DNA of 64,000 nucleotides from positions 56,312,315 to 56,376,314 of the forward strand of contig NC_088781.1 of the NCBI RefSeq assembly GCF_958450345.1. Direction: 5' to 3'. The stretch's first letter is position 1. Every line of letters begins with the position of its first letter. Shown here one piece after another: positions 46,893 through 57,245 of the stretch. Under the pieces are notes generated by a model. It searched no databases. It was given only the letters and a program-made list of their open reading frames with translations, and was not told the origin of the DNA. This DNA comes from Calliphora vicina (Eukaryota > Arthropoda > Insecta > Diptera > Calliphoridae). A program made the position numbers and the translations under genes.

Positions 46893-47262
46893 TTTTGTTT
46901 TAGAGTCAAAAAATAGTAAAAAACTAAAATGTTTAAGCTACAAAGTGATATTTGACAGCTATTTAGAGTACCTAGATATGTTCAGATTGTATTGATATGT
47001 TCACAAGAGTTATTCAGATTTACCGTAGCTACAATTTTGCTAAATTTTGTTAGTGAAAACTTAGGAGTCCCTGGAAGCTATTCTAAAAAAAGTGAAATAA
47101 AAATTTTTCTTCCTATATTTTTTCAACAAAAGTGCATGTAAAACCTATTTCTTGGAAAACAATTTTAACGAAATTTATTTGGCGGACTCTTAGCTATATT
47201 ATTGCCATATAAAGTTAAGCCGTATCACAAAGTCTGAATTGGCTGTTAACCAAAAACTGATG
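46893..47262. repeat. Right arm of the 360-bp inverted repeat
   Basis: TTTTAGAGTCAAAAAATAGT begins the arm, and GGCGGACTCTTAGCTATATT, ATTGCCATATAAAGTTAAGC and CGTATCACAAAGTCTGAATT close it; these pair with 45203-45560. The loop is about 1.3 kb and holds no recognised gene; the only open frame of note is a 60-codon minus-strand one at 46892-46710 that begins at the arm boundary. Confidence 0.75.
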
Positions 47263-47461
47263 ACACCTTTTTTAGAGACCCCATTGATTTTCAGAAACTT
47301 TGGGGGCCCATAAAAAAAAATCGGTCACCAAAATGGACAAACTGAGTATAGGGTTTTACTACCATTTGGTAGTAGAGTCGAACCTATACTGGCATGATCT
47401 TGTGTTTTTCCAAAAGTCTTCATTTGTTGCATAGTGTTATTTATATTTTATATTTCGGCTC

Positions 47462-47640
47462 AGTCGGATCATAAATGGATTTTTGGTGATTTTTTTTTAA
47501 AAAAAATTGTTACCCGATGTGACCAAATTTGATTACCCCTAAGAAGGCCAACAATTGTAAATCAACTAGAAAACACCTAAGCTCCAATTTCGTAACACTA
47601 TCTCTAATAGTTCCCGAGATACCGAATTATATCCAAAATA
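47462..47640 (+). repeat. Repeat family C copy
   Basis: Collinear with 35930-36165: GGATCATAAATGGATTTTTG, GATGTGACCAAATTTG, CTAAGCTCCAATTTCGTAAC and AATAGTTCCCGAGATACCGA. Confidence 0.6.
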
Positions 47641-47649
47641 CCACTGCGT

Positions 47650-50025
47650 ATCTATTGATGATGACCTGCCCACAAACACACTTAAAGTGGGCGAATAGAG
47701 CGGATCGACATAAATTGTTACCAAACATTTTAAAAATCATTATAGACACCAATAAAAAATTATTAAACTATACTTTATTTCAAGTGATATTTTTCATTAG
47801 TACCACTAGAAGTGGACGTGGCACTGCTCGATGCACTTGAAATTTTTACTAATGTCAGTTGTAGAAAATTTCAAGTGTCTAGTTACTTCCTGTGATTTAT
47901 TGCCTCAAAAACCTGTCACTGAGCCTATAGTGGACCGTTTAAAAATATGAATGTAGCAGAATATTGCAAATGAGATTAATTTGTTTAATTCTTGTTTTGA
48001 GTAAGCGTCTGAGTGACCAACTAGATTAAGGAAATATTTAGTTTATTATAACCATATTATTACTTTTTTATAAGTTTGTTATCTGGCCCTTTAGATACAA
48101 AATTGATTTCATAAGTCTGGTCTTCCTATTTAAAATAAAGTGATGTTCTCGTAGTTTGTTTTTAATGTTTATTGTACAATATTTCCTCATTTAAGTGTGT
48201 GTGTTTTTTTTTGTACTATTTTACATTAAACTTTATTCACTGTTGAACAATTCATGTCAAAAAGACATTTCAATTCAATTAAAGTTTAAAGGAGTGTTCA
48301 ACATGTTGAATGTTGAAGCCTTCATTTCAAACAATTTACAAACATTTCAAAGTGAATTTGTAAAAAACTATAAACTTTATTTTAATAAAGTTTTATATAT
48401 TTTATTTCAAACCTCTCTCCTCACTGCACTGGCAGCCGCCAACTCTTTTGTCTCATTGCAAAAGGCAATTTGTGAGAAGAACTACTAAAGGTAAAACAGA
48501 AAACTATAAAATAATTATTAAATTAAATTTATGTTAATTGTTTTTTGGATGTCAAACAGCAGTAAAAAGTATGAGTACAGAGTTTTATGAAACATGTAAA
48601 ATTACTATAAAAATATAGTAACAAGTAGAAGTTGTGTAGAAATATAAACCATGTAAAGGAATGTTCTAGTCTACTAACAGTTCTACTTGGCTAAGATATT
48701 TAGTAGTAACTAGGAAAGAGTTGCATCTAATTCGATTCTCAGTAACTAGTTTGCCCTCACTTCTATGCAGACTTCACCAACTGACTAGACATTAAAATTA
48801 AAAGACTCAGTCAAATTTGTTACATTAAAACTGAAATTCACAACTTTACTTTTATGCGTAATAAATACTGTCATTTTATGTAAGTTTTTCTTTAACTTCA
48901 TCAACTTGTTAGGAAAATGTTGTCTCTAAATTTGATTTGGTTTACTAAATGACTTCTAAAGGCGTTAATGTGTAAATTATTTGCCATTTATACTCATCTA
49001 ATATATGAGTACGTAACATGCAGGCGGCATCAACTTTCTTAATTTCCACCCCAGATTTAAGTTGGATTTTTTGCACACTTTTTAGCATTATGTTTTAGCC
49101 AAAAAAAAAGTCGTACCCCCTTGTATGTGTTTTTTTAGGAAATTTTTATCTTTATTGACATCTCACTTGTGTCACCGCAATCGCAATCACATCCAAATTC
49201 ACTCGCTCTCATCCGCACATGTGGTAGATGTGCGGTGAGATCTCTTAACACCCCACGATAAAAACTTTCTAGACATTCAAAATCCACACAAACAAATACA
49301 CTTTATTCCCCAAAATAAAAGATTTACTTTGTATTTGTTTTTTGGCAAAATTTTCCTTAACTTTTTTATTGGCATTTTTCGATTTTTTAGGGGTTGCAGC
49401 ACAGCACAACATACAACTATTTATCGTGTTACATTGACATTTATTATGTGCGAAAACGTTTTTCGCAAACGTGTGTTTGAACTTGTATGAAATTTATGGA
49501 TGGCGACATTTATCAATTGTCTAATGATTTGAAAACACATAGTAATAAAAAATCATTTTGAAATTTTCTTTGATTGTGTGCAATTTCTGCACATATGAAT
49601 ATGAAATGTTTATTTATGGAATCATTTCAACATACGTTTATGGCAATAATTTGGGAAATACATAATTTATCATTGCGAAAAAAAGTACTTATGAATTCCC
49701 TAGATAAGGTTTAGCAAAATACTATTTAAAATGACAATTTATTATTCAAATAAAACATTTGTATTTGCGGAAAAAGTGGATTTTAACATTTTAATAAGAA
49801 TTATATAATGCTGCAGCAGTTCTGATACTGTTTCCGTATTGAAGCATCATTCCAAATTGATTAGAAAAATATACTATGCTCTTCTACATGAGTGGTAAGG
49901 ATGTAACGCGGTTCGTCATCGGCTTAGGTAGTTCAGTCGAGTCCACGGTAGACTTATGGATTTACAAACCTTAAGTGATAATACAATTGATTTACCCTTT
50001 CTAGGGTCGATAATATATTTTTTAT
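47650..50025. other. No gene seen
   Basis: AT-rich DNA. Open frames such as 48195-48488 have no family resemblance. Palindromic words around ACATGTGGTAGATGTGCGGT (49217) are the only GC-rich patch. Confidence 0.35.
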
Positions 50026-50029
50026 TTCT

Positions 50030-50390
50030 GGTTCTGGTGATGCGTATCTCGGATTCTTCGGGACTTCAATAAACACGCCGACGATTATGATGTGTTTCCA
50101 TGACTCACTAACTGGCAATTTGTCACAAGCGATAGCTACGGATTTCTAGTGATGGAACTAAGATTAACCAGGCGGTTCTGGTCATAGAATAAAATATACA
50201 TAGAAGCGCTACTGAGAGAAAAACCTAAGTCTTCCAACAACAAAATACATGTAAATTAATGTAATATATGAGTAATATTTTCACTCTCAGTTGCGCCTCT
50301 AGTTCTACCCTATGGTTCTGGTGATACGTTACTCGTATTCTTCGGGATTTCAATAATCGTCGCCGGTACGATTTATTGGCATGACTCACT
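50030..50390. repeat. Direct repeat pair flanking a gap
   Basis: GGTTCTGGTGATGCGTATCT with CGGATTCTTCGGGACTTCAA (50031-50071) recurs as GGTTCTGGTGATACGTTACT with CGTATTCTTCGGGATTTCAA (50313-50353), both followed by CATGACTCACT. The units are about 80 bp, 280 bp apart. Confidence 0.7.
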
Positions 50391-50399
50391 TGGCCAAAG

Positions 50400-50600
50400 C
50401 CCCTGTACTGAACTGATCTCTCTGTATTGAAAAGACGACTGTAGTCTCTGTATTGAATAGTTGTCCGATCCCTCTGTATTGTACAGACGACCGAAGTATC
50501 TGTTGGCCGAAGGCTCTGTCTTGAACATTTGTTCGAAGCCCCTGTACAGAACAGACGACGGAAGTCTCTGCATTGAACAGTCGACAAAAGTCGCTGGTAC
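50400..50600. repeat. 26-bp minisatellite
   Basis: About seven units, each like TCTCTGTATTGAACAGACGA then CCGAAG. Full 26-base units begin at 50419, 50445 and 50471; a 17-base truncated unit, a 25-base unit and two further 26-base units follow to about 50591. The open frame of 128 codons seen on the minus strand (50611-50225) comes from these repeats. Because 26 is not a multiple of three, the repeated peptide drifts through frames, which argues against a real protein. Confidence 0.85.
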
Positions 50601-50824
50601 AATGTATTCATTGGCTCTCAAACTACGACCGAGTTCCGGAAAAAAATGTATCAGTCGACTTTGATAAATTAATATCAAAGTGTTGCCAACCACTTCCGTC
50701 TCGTATGAACCACCCCTTCAGTGGGTAAACTTTCGTTACTTATATAAAAATTATTATAAACTAAGTGAGAATTACTAGGTGGTAATTTAATTATGTACGG
50801 AAAAATAGGTAGATACTTATTCAA

Positions 50825-51055
50825 GTTACAAGGGTATAAAATAAGTACATTTATTCCGGATCGTTATAGAGAGCGGAATCTATATAACTATGTCCGTCTA
50901 TCTATTGAAATAATCTTCCCAAGGCCCCCAAAGCACTTACAAACATGATGGGCAGATCAATATATTAGACATAGTCCTGGTTTGGATGCTATCTCAAATC
51001 GGAAAAATCGGTATATAAATATCTCAGTTATAAGCAAAAAAAAAACACGACTACT
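50825..51055 (-). repeat. mini-me-like copy, minus orientation, worn
   Basis: GGATCGTTATAGAGAGCGGA, then ATGTCCGTCTATCTATTGAA, CCCAAGGCCCCCAAAGCACT and GGTATATAAATATCTCAGTT are inverse versions of the mini-me-like blocks at 24000-24412. Confidence 0.45.
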
Positions 51056-51337
51056 ACGATTTCTTTACCTATATCTTGACTCCTAAATATTCTTCGTCAT
51101 CTAATAAAAATGTGCAAAATCGGGCAATGTCTAGAGGTTGCATATTTTATTGGAAGTCTCGTGTTTTGGGTTAAAGTAGAAAGAAATATTTTCAATAAAA
51201 TTAAATGTTAAAAAAAATAGTTTTTCATCAGAAATTTGTTAAAAGTATTGCATAAACATATATTTTGTAGCATATTTTCAAATATTTCATTTCAGAATTT
51301 TTCTTTGGATTCTATATTTACGATTTTGGGCCTACTT

Positions 51338-51810
51338 TAAAGGTATTTTATTAAAGCGCTTCCTATCTTTAAATTTTAATAAAGAAATGTGTGTGGTATA
51401 GATCATCGATAAGCTCATGCAGAATGTCCAATATGGCATGAGCTGTGCGGAACGTATCGCTTCTAGTTGAAACCACATATCGTTTGTGTATATATCAATT
51501 AACGGAGACCAAAAGAAGTTGACAATCATCGACTTATAGCGCTCGCCGTTGACCAATGACACCAAACAACACCATTTTGTTTGTTGACGTACTCAATCAT
51601 TCAGTAATGGGTTTCATTGTTGAATATGATTTTGATGAAAATTAGGGCCCATTCAGAGAACACGCGTTGTTGTTGTGGAACTCTAAGACCGTTCATGGAG
51701 ATTTGGCAAAACAAACTGAATAAATGACAGAAAATTCAACAGATTTAGCTTCAACAATATGACCGCTATCAACTGTCAAAGTTCGGAATTCCCTATTGGA
51801 AGATCCTTTA
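51338..51810 (-). mobile_element. Internally deleted Tc1/mariner element with both ends
   Basis: Both ends read TAAAGG inward (TAAAGGTATTTTATTAAAGC on the left and TAAAGGATCTTCCAATAGGG from the right). The minus-strand relic reads SLVNGERYKSMIVNFFWSPL, then IDIYTNDMWFQ and AIRSAQLMPYWTFC (51553-51420), the block around the second acidic residue, and ends LLKFKDRKRF at the left terminus. The QQDGATCH-like residues expected after MWFQ have been lost. The N-terminal third is joined by a deletion. Same family as 59009-59724. Confidence 0.7.
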
Positions 51811-51879
51811 TATTGGGGATTAATCGTTGCGATTTTAGATCCATTTTCTTTTGAAATTTATACATACATGTATGTACAT

Positions 51880-53385
51880 TAGAGTGACAATCAGTTGTAT
51901 GGAAAAAAAATGTTGTAAAAATTTTGAAGAGTGCCGGGTGGAATATTGTGACACTAGGCCTAAATGTTAAGTGCTGAAAATTTGAGCCAAATCGGGCAAC
52001 GATTTCTGGACGCGCATCGAGGTCAAAGTTCAGATATTTGCAAAATTTTACTATTTATATGGAATAAATATGTGAAACTCGTTAACTTTCTGCACTGTTT
52101 TCTAGAAATATGTAGATTTATTTATATTAATGAATATTACATTAAAAATTTTTTTTAGGAAAATAACCCTGTATCTCCTTTGGGTCAAAATGACCCAAAA
52201 ACTGTATTATCGCCAAAATTCGAAAAAAATGCAAATTTTTCAGTTTTTGAACAAATTTTGCTACTAAATTAAAACCTTTGCAATTGAATGCAATAGAATC
52301 GAAATGTGTACGCAATTATCGTTGTAATGAGATATAAATGACAAAATTTGGTTAAAAAATGTTAAAGTTCCACTTGAACAAAAAATTAAGGAAAATAAAT
52401 TAACATATTTAGAGAAAAATTAAAATAAAAGCTAATTTTTATTTAGAATATATCCGTATTTACTTGAGTATGAGTTTTTGTCTTCGTAGGATACCTTTAA
52501 CCTATTCGCAGGTATGGCCAAACAAAATTATTTTTTTAACGGCTGTTTCAATTCTCCATTTTCAAATTATTAAAAATTTTGTTAAACAAATTTCGGAATT
52601 TTTTGATCATCACATTGGGATTTATTTAGATCAAAATGGGGAATAAAAATATGAAAAAATTATGTCAATACCTCTTACAGTTTTTCCGTACCTGCGATTT
52701 AAATTTTTCGATTTTCAAGAAAAACTAATTTTTTGTCCATATTTTGGCGAATGAGCCCAATTTCCTTACTCTTATAAATTTTAAGTAAAACTTATTCATA
52801 ATATTTTTATCCTGGTAATTTTAAATATGGTCTGAAAGTTTTACTAAAATCGGAAAACGTTAACCTTTAAATCGTGAAGGTCAAAAGTCAAATTTTTCAA
52901 TATTTGGAATTTCTAATGAAAAGATAGCGAAATGTTATATATTTTTGGGCCGATTTTAATGACACTTGAGGAAAATATAACATAAAGTCCAGAATTTAAA
53001 ATAACAGCACAAAAATGGAAATTAACCCTTAGCAGCACTTGGGGTCCAAATTACCCTCAATTTTTAAAATCACGAAAAACACAGCCATTTTGACCCAAAA
53101 GAGATACAGGGTTAATTTCCAAAAAAAAATTTTTAATGTAATATTCATTAATATAAATAAATCTACATATTTCTAGAAAACAATGCAGAAAGTTAAGGAG
53201 TTTCACCTATTTATTCCATATAAATAGTAAAATTTTGCATATATCTGAACTTTGATCTCGATGCGCGTCCAGAAATCGTTGCCCGATATGGCTCAAATTT
53301 TCAGCACTTAACATTTAGGCCTAGTGTTACAATATTCCACCCGGCACTCTTTGAAATCTAAAAAAAAAAATCGGCTGTCACTCTA
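51880..53385. mobile_element. Long-palindrome hAT-like element, copy 2, deleted right arm
   Basis: Ends TAGAGTGACA in inverse orientation, flanked by the perfect 8-bp duplication ATGTACAT (51872-51879, 53386-53393). The left arm is nearly complete (to about 53065 with the centre AGCAGCACTTGGGGTCCAAA). The right arm keeps only its outer 280 bp (53105-53385). The deletion joins TTTGACCCAAAAGAGATACA, i.e. it probably recombined through the GGGTCAAAATGACCC hairpin motif. Otherwise the arms match those at 31024-33457 closely. Confidence 0.9.
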
Positions 53386-53608
53386 ATGTACATATGTATG
53401 TAGGTAAATGAAATTAAAAACAATTTTAAATATAATTTTAGAATAATTTTTTTTTCAAAAATTTCAACAAAATTTCAAAATATTAAAAAATTGTTTTAAT
53501 CGATTTGAAATGAGCGGATATAGAAGAAACGAGGTAGGAAAAGTAGGAAAGGGGATTTTTTAATGTTTTGCTTTTGAATTGTTCATAGTTGTTATATATT
53601 AATATTAT

Positions 53609-53714
53609 GGGCCATTATTACAACTTGCCTTTATAGTTAAAGGTAACTTAAGCAATATAAAATGGTACCCTTAAAGTTAACTTTAACTATATAGGCAAGT
53701 TGTAATAATGGTCC
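53609..53714. mobile_element. 106-bp palindromic MITE
   Basis: The left arm GGGCCATTATTACAACTTGC and the inverted right arm GGACCATTATTACAACTTGC pair, continuing through TATAGTTAAAG and TAACTT. The centre GTACCCTTAA is short. No coding. Confidence 0.8.
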
Positions 53715-53859
53715 TAAAAGTTGCAAGTATACTTTTACCCAAACGACGAAAATTCAATAAAATCTAATCGTTTTCCGATTTTGTTTAAATTTGCAGCAAA
53801 TGATTTTTAGAGGACAGAGACAGATTGTTTTTTGCTTTTAGCGAATCTTCAGGCGGGAT

Positions 53860-54145
53860 GTCATCTCACAGGGCTTAAACCAGCAGAGGCCTGGTGAAAA
53901 CACGATCCTAATAGTGCTAGACTTCTCGGAGGCTTTCGACATAGTCAGACATCTCTAAACTTCGCCTGTTTTATTTAAAGTAATATCTAAATATGAAATA
54001 TCTTAACATTTGGATAAGAACTGAATTTTTTTTTTAAATTTTGCAGTTCTGTGGTGAACAACAAATAATACAAATTTCATAGGACATAAACGCTCAAAAC
54101 CCCGTAGAACTAAGCAAGGAGTTCCTCAAGGTGAAGTCGGCACTT
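53860..54145 (+). pseudogene. LINE reverse transcriptase fragment
   Basis: GENTILIVLDFSEAFDIVRH (53897-53956) is the palm block with the first catalytic D. After a damaged stretch, FIGHKRSKPRRTKQGVPQGE (54078-54137) is the strand-turn block that precedes YADD in R1/I/Jockey-type reverse transcriptases. Stops and loss of about 30 codons in between show that it is dead. No YADD follows, so the fragment is truncated. Confidence 0.7.
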
Positions 54146-54689
54146 CTGTGGAAGTGATAATGAAGACGAGGCAAACATTTTGGGGTTTACATTTTACAGA
54201 CTTTATACATTTTCTGCTTATGTCACTGCAAGCACTCAACACTAGCGGGCAGCACTTGGGGCATATATGAGGCTGCTGGTCACTTTCATGCAGTGATTCC
54301 TAGTGATAATTCCTCAAAACTCCCAAACTTCTGACTTAAGAATTGTCACGGTCTGCATGCAAATAACCACTAAATGAACCATATTGTCGTGCTGACGAAT
54401 AGTTCCTCCTGGGATGACGTCGGAGGATTGAAATTAGTTTATGGCAGCTTTAAGCGCAATTCATAGAGGCTAAGTTATGAATGCTATGCTGCTTACCGCC
54501 AATAGCAGACACGAAAAACCTGCCGATGAAAACAATATCCTACTGAAACCTGAATTGTAGAAATCAATAAAACTATTCCACATAAACTTGTGTTTTAATA
54601 ACAGCAATAATAATAGCGATAACAAAAATGTAGTGCTGAGTATTTCATACACTTGATGTGTTATTAGATGAGTTAGCTCAAAATGGTAG

Positions 54690-55097
54690 TAGATAAAAAT
54701 TCACAAAATTACAATTTTCTTAGAAACTTTATCCGCTAGAGTCAATAGTACAAAATCGGTGATGACTTTAATTTCTTCAAAGTCAATATTTTTGAGAGAA
54801 AACATAAAACTCCATTTTTTATGGAAACTAAAGGAAAGGAAAAACATTTGTGATCTCTTTAACTTCTTCAAAATCTCTATCTTTTATTGATAATATAAAA
54901 CTCAATTTTTCTTTCTAGATACACTATAGCCAGTCGACCAAACTAAATGATCACTTTTATATACAAAAGATCACTATTTTTGAGGAAAATCATAAAACTA
55001 TAATTTTCGTGTCACTAGATCCAAAAGTGCAATAATGGGTGATCAGTTTGATTTCTCCAAAAATCACTATTTTTTAGTGAACACATAAAACTCCATT
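54690..55097 (+). repeat. Degenerate minisatellite, part 1
   Basis: At least four units of roughly 100-120 bp share the words AAATCGGTGATGACTTTAAT or GGGTGATCAGTTTGATTT, TTCTTCAAA, CACTATTTTTGAG, ACATAAAACTCCATTTTT and CTAGA-TCCA. The array breaks at a T run where a DINE-like element starts and resumes at 57031. Confidence 0.6.
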
Positions 55098-55787
55098 TTT
55101 TATACCCTACACCACCGTAGTGGGGAGGGTATTATGCGTTTGTGCAGATGTTTGTAACGCCCAAAAATATTAGTCTAACACCCACCTTAAAGTATACCGA
55201 TCGACTTAGACTCACTTTCTGAGACGATCAAACGATGTCCGTCCGTCTGGCTGGTTGGCTGGCTGTCCATGTAAACCTTACATATTATTTTTCGGCTCAA
55301 GGACCAAGCCTATTGAAACTGGCTGAAATCGGTCCATTATTTCTCCTAGCCCCCATACAAATGTCCTTCCGAAATCGGTCATAATTGTTTAATTTATATA
55401 TTTATCTCAACAAATTCCGCTCCAAATAAGTTTTATATATACAAAATTCATGTCACCAAATTGTGTTACGATCGGTCCATAATTAGTCATAGCTCCCATA
55501 TAGACCCATATCCGAAAATCACTTTAACGTGCATAAATCGCTTAAAAATGTTGGTATACACACAAAATTCAACATAGATAACTTTCATATGGATATAAAT
55601 CACACGACCTAATCTCATGGTGATCGGTCCATAATTGGTCATAGCTCCCATATAAGGCCCACTTCCGAAAATCACTCAAAAAAGAATTATTGAAATTTTA
55701 AAAGAAAAATGTTTTTGTTCTTTTACTTAGTTTAGGGTATTATATGTCGGGCTTGACCGACCATACTTTCTTACTTGTTCAAATTAA
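55098..55787 (+). mobile_element. DINE-like element copy A
   Basis: Starts TTTTATACCCTACACCACCG and ends GACCATACTTTCTTACTTGT. It holds a GTCY-type microsatellite (GTCCGTCCGTCTGGCTGG near 55237), two internal copies of CGATCGGTCCATAATTRGTC and TCCGAAAATCACT, and a subterminal GTCGGGCTTGACCGAC hairpin. Fly DINE-1/mini-me elements have this plan and are regarded as non-autonomous Helitron relatives. No gene. The end abuts a mariner 5' fragment. Confidence 0.75.
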
Positions 55788-55789
55788 AG

Positions 55790-55960
55790 AAGTAAAGTAA
55801 AACTTACCGCATGTCACGATTCGTTTGTACAAAATTCGACATTTTCGAAGAAAAAAAAATTTTTTTGTTTAGATATAATGCTCAATAATTGAGTGAGAAT
55901 AAATGACAGATATGTTCTACTGAATTTTAAGTTTTGATTTTGATAATTGAATATAAAATT
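55790..55960 (-). mobile_element. Mariner 5' end fragment
   Basis: Inverse of the 5' leader and first codons of the mariners at 2217 and 16305: TAATGCTCAATAATTGAGTG, AATAAATGACAGATATGTTC and AAGAAGTAAAGTAAAACTTA correspond to 18072-18115 and 18000. The transposase is missing because the DINE-like element cuts it. Confidence 0.7.
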
Positions 55961-56083
55961 TTTGTTATTGGTTTTCAATTACGAAAAACGTACATATTTT
56001 CAAAAACTTTTTTAATTGAAGTTCAACCAATAACGAAAATTGTATATTCAATTTTTAAAATAATCAAATTCAAAACGTTAAAT
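55926..56083. repeat. Imperfect 158-bp palindrome
   Basis: GATTTTGATAATTGAATATA with ATTTTTGTTATTGGTT pairs with the inverse of AACCAATAACGAAAATTGTA and ATTCAATTTTTAAAATAATC. It is probably a small MITE. The stretch to 56270 holds nothing else. Confidence 0.6.
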
Positions 56084-56271
56084 TCACTAGAAAATTTTAT
56101 GATTAATTAGGTCCAAGGACGAACGCAACTGATTTTGATTGAAATCGGTCCATGATTTCGCATGTCGTAAAAAAATATAAAATTTAGCTTTTAGGACCTT
56201 AAAATTTCATGCATTTTAATTTGTACTTAGGTCCATGATGCATCAAATCTATATAGTGGTTATTCCATCCT

Positions 56272-57030
56272 TTTTATACTCTACACCACCATAGTGGGGA
56301 TTGTATAATACGTTTGTGCAGATGTTTGTAACGCCCAAAAATATTGGTCTAACAACCACCTTAAGGTATACCGATCGACTTAGAATCACTTTCTGAGTCG
56401 ATTAAGCGATGTCCGTCCGTCCGTCCGTCTGGTCGGCTGGCTGGCTGTCCATGTAAACCTTGTGCGCAGAGTACAGGTCGCAATTTTGAAGATATTTCAA
56501 TAAAATTTGCTACATATTATTTTTTTGGCCCAAGGACCAAGCCTATTGAAACTGGCTGAAATCGGTCCACTATTTCACCTAGCCCCCATACAAATGTCCT
56601 CCCGAAATTGGACTTTATCGGTCATAAATGTTTAATTTATATATGTATCTCCACAAATTCCGCTCCAAATAAGTTTTATATACACAAAATTCATGTCACC
56701 AAATTTTGTTACGATCGGTCCATAATTAGTCATAGCTTCCATATAGACCCGCTTCCGAAAATCACTTTAAAGTGCATAAATCGCTTAAAAATGTTGGTAT
56801 ACACACATAGTTAACTTTAACATAGTTAACTTTAATATAGACATAAATCACACGACCTAATTTCATGGTGATCGGTCCATAATTGGTCATAGCCTCCATA
56901 TAACACCACTTCCGAAAATCACTCAAAAATATAAATTATTGAAATTTTAAAAGAAAAATTTGTTTTGCTCTTTTACTTAGTGTAGGGTATTATATGGTCG
57001 GGCTTGACCGACCATACTTTCTTACTTGTT
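56272..57030 (+). mobile_element. DINE-like element copy B
   Basis: Same structure as copy A with an extra block (TTGTGCGCAGAGTACAGGTC, GCAATTTTGAAGATATTT) lost from A. The GTCY microsatellite GTCCGTCCGTCCGTCTGG lies near 56411. The subterminal hairpin is ATGGTCGG-GCTTGA-CCGACCAT, a perfect 8-bp stem at 56994-57015. Ends ACTTTCTTACTTGTT in a T run. Confidence 0.8.
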
Positions 57031-57245
57031 TTTTTTTGAAAACTGGAGGCGATAGAGCCATAAGGACAAAAATCTGTCATCACTTTTATAAAACTCATTT
57101 TTTTCTAGGAAACTAGAGAAAAACTCAATTTTTCTTGGATCACGGTGATAAGTTTTATGTTCCTATTTTCACTATTTTTGATTGAAACAATAAAACTCTA
57201 TTTTTTATAGAGGCGCTAGAGCTAAAAGCAATCCTAAATTGAGAG
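57031..57245 (+). repeat. Degenerate minisatellite, part 2
   Basis: TTTATAAAACTCATTTTTTT, AACTAGAGAAAAACTCAATT, CACTATTTTTGATTG and AATAAAACTCTATTTTTTAT continue the units of 54690-55097. Confidence 0.6.

Noticed and set aside
48195..48488. 97-codon open frame as a gene
   Set aside because: Biased composition from AT-rich DNA, no recognisable domain, and no start context or splice signals that I could support.
50225..50693. Overlapping open frames of 106 and 128 codons on the minus strand as a repeat protein
   Set aside because: They arise from the 26-bp minisatellite; the period is not a multiple of three, so the repeated peptide is frame-inconsistent.
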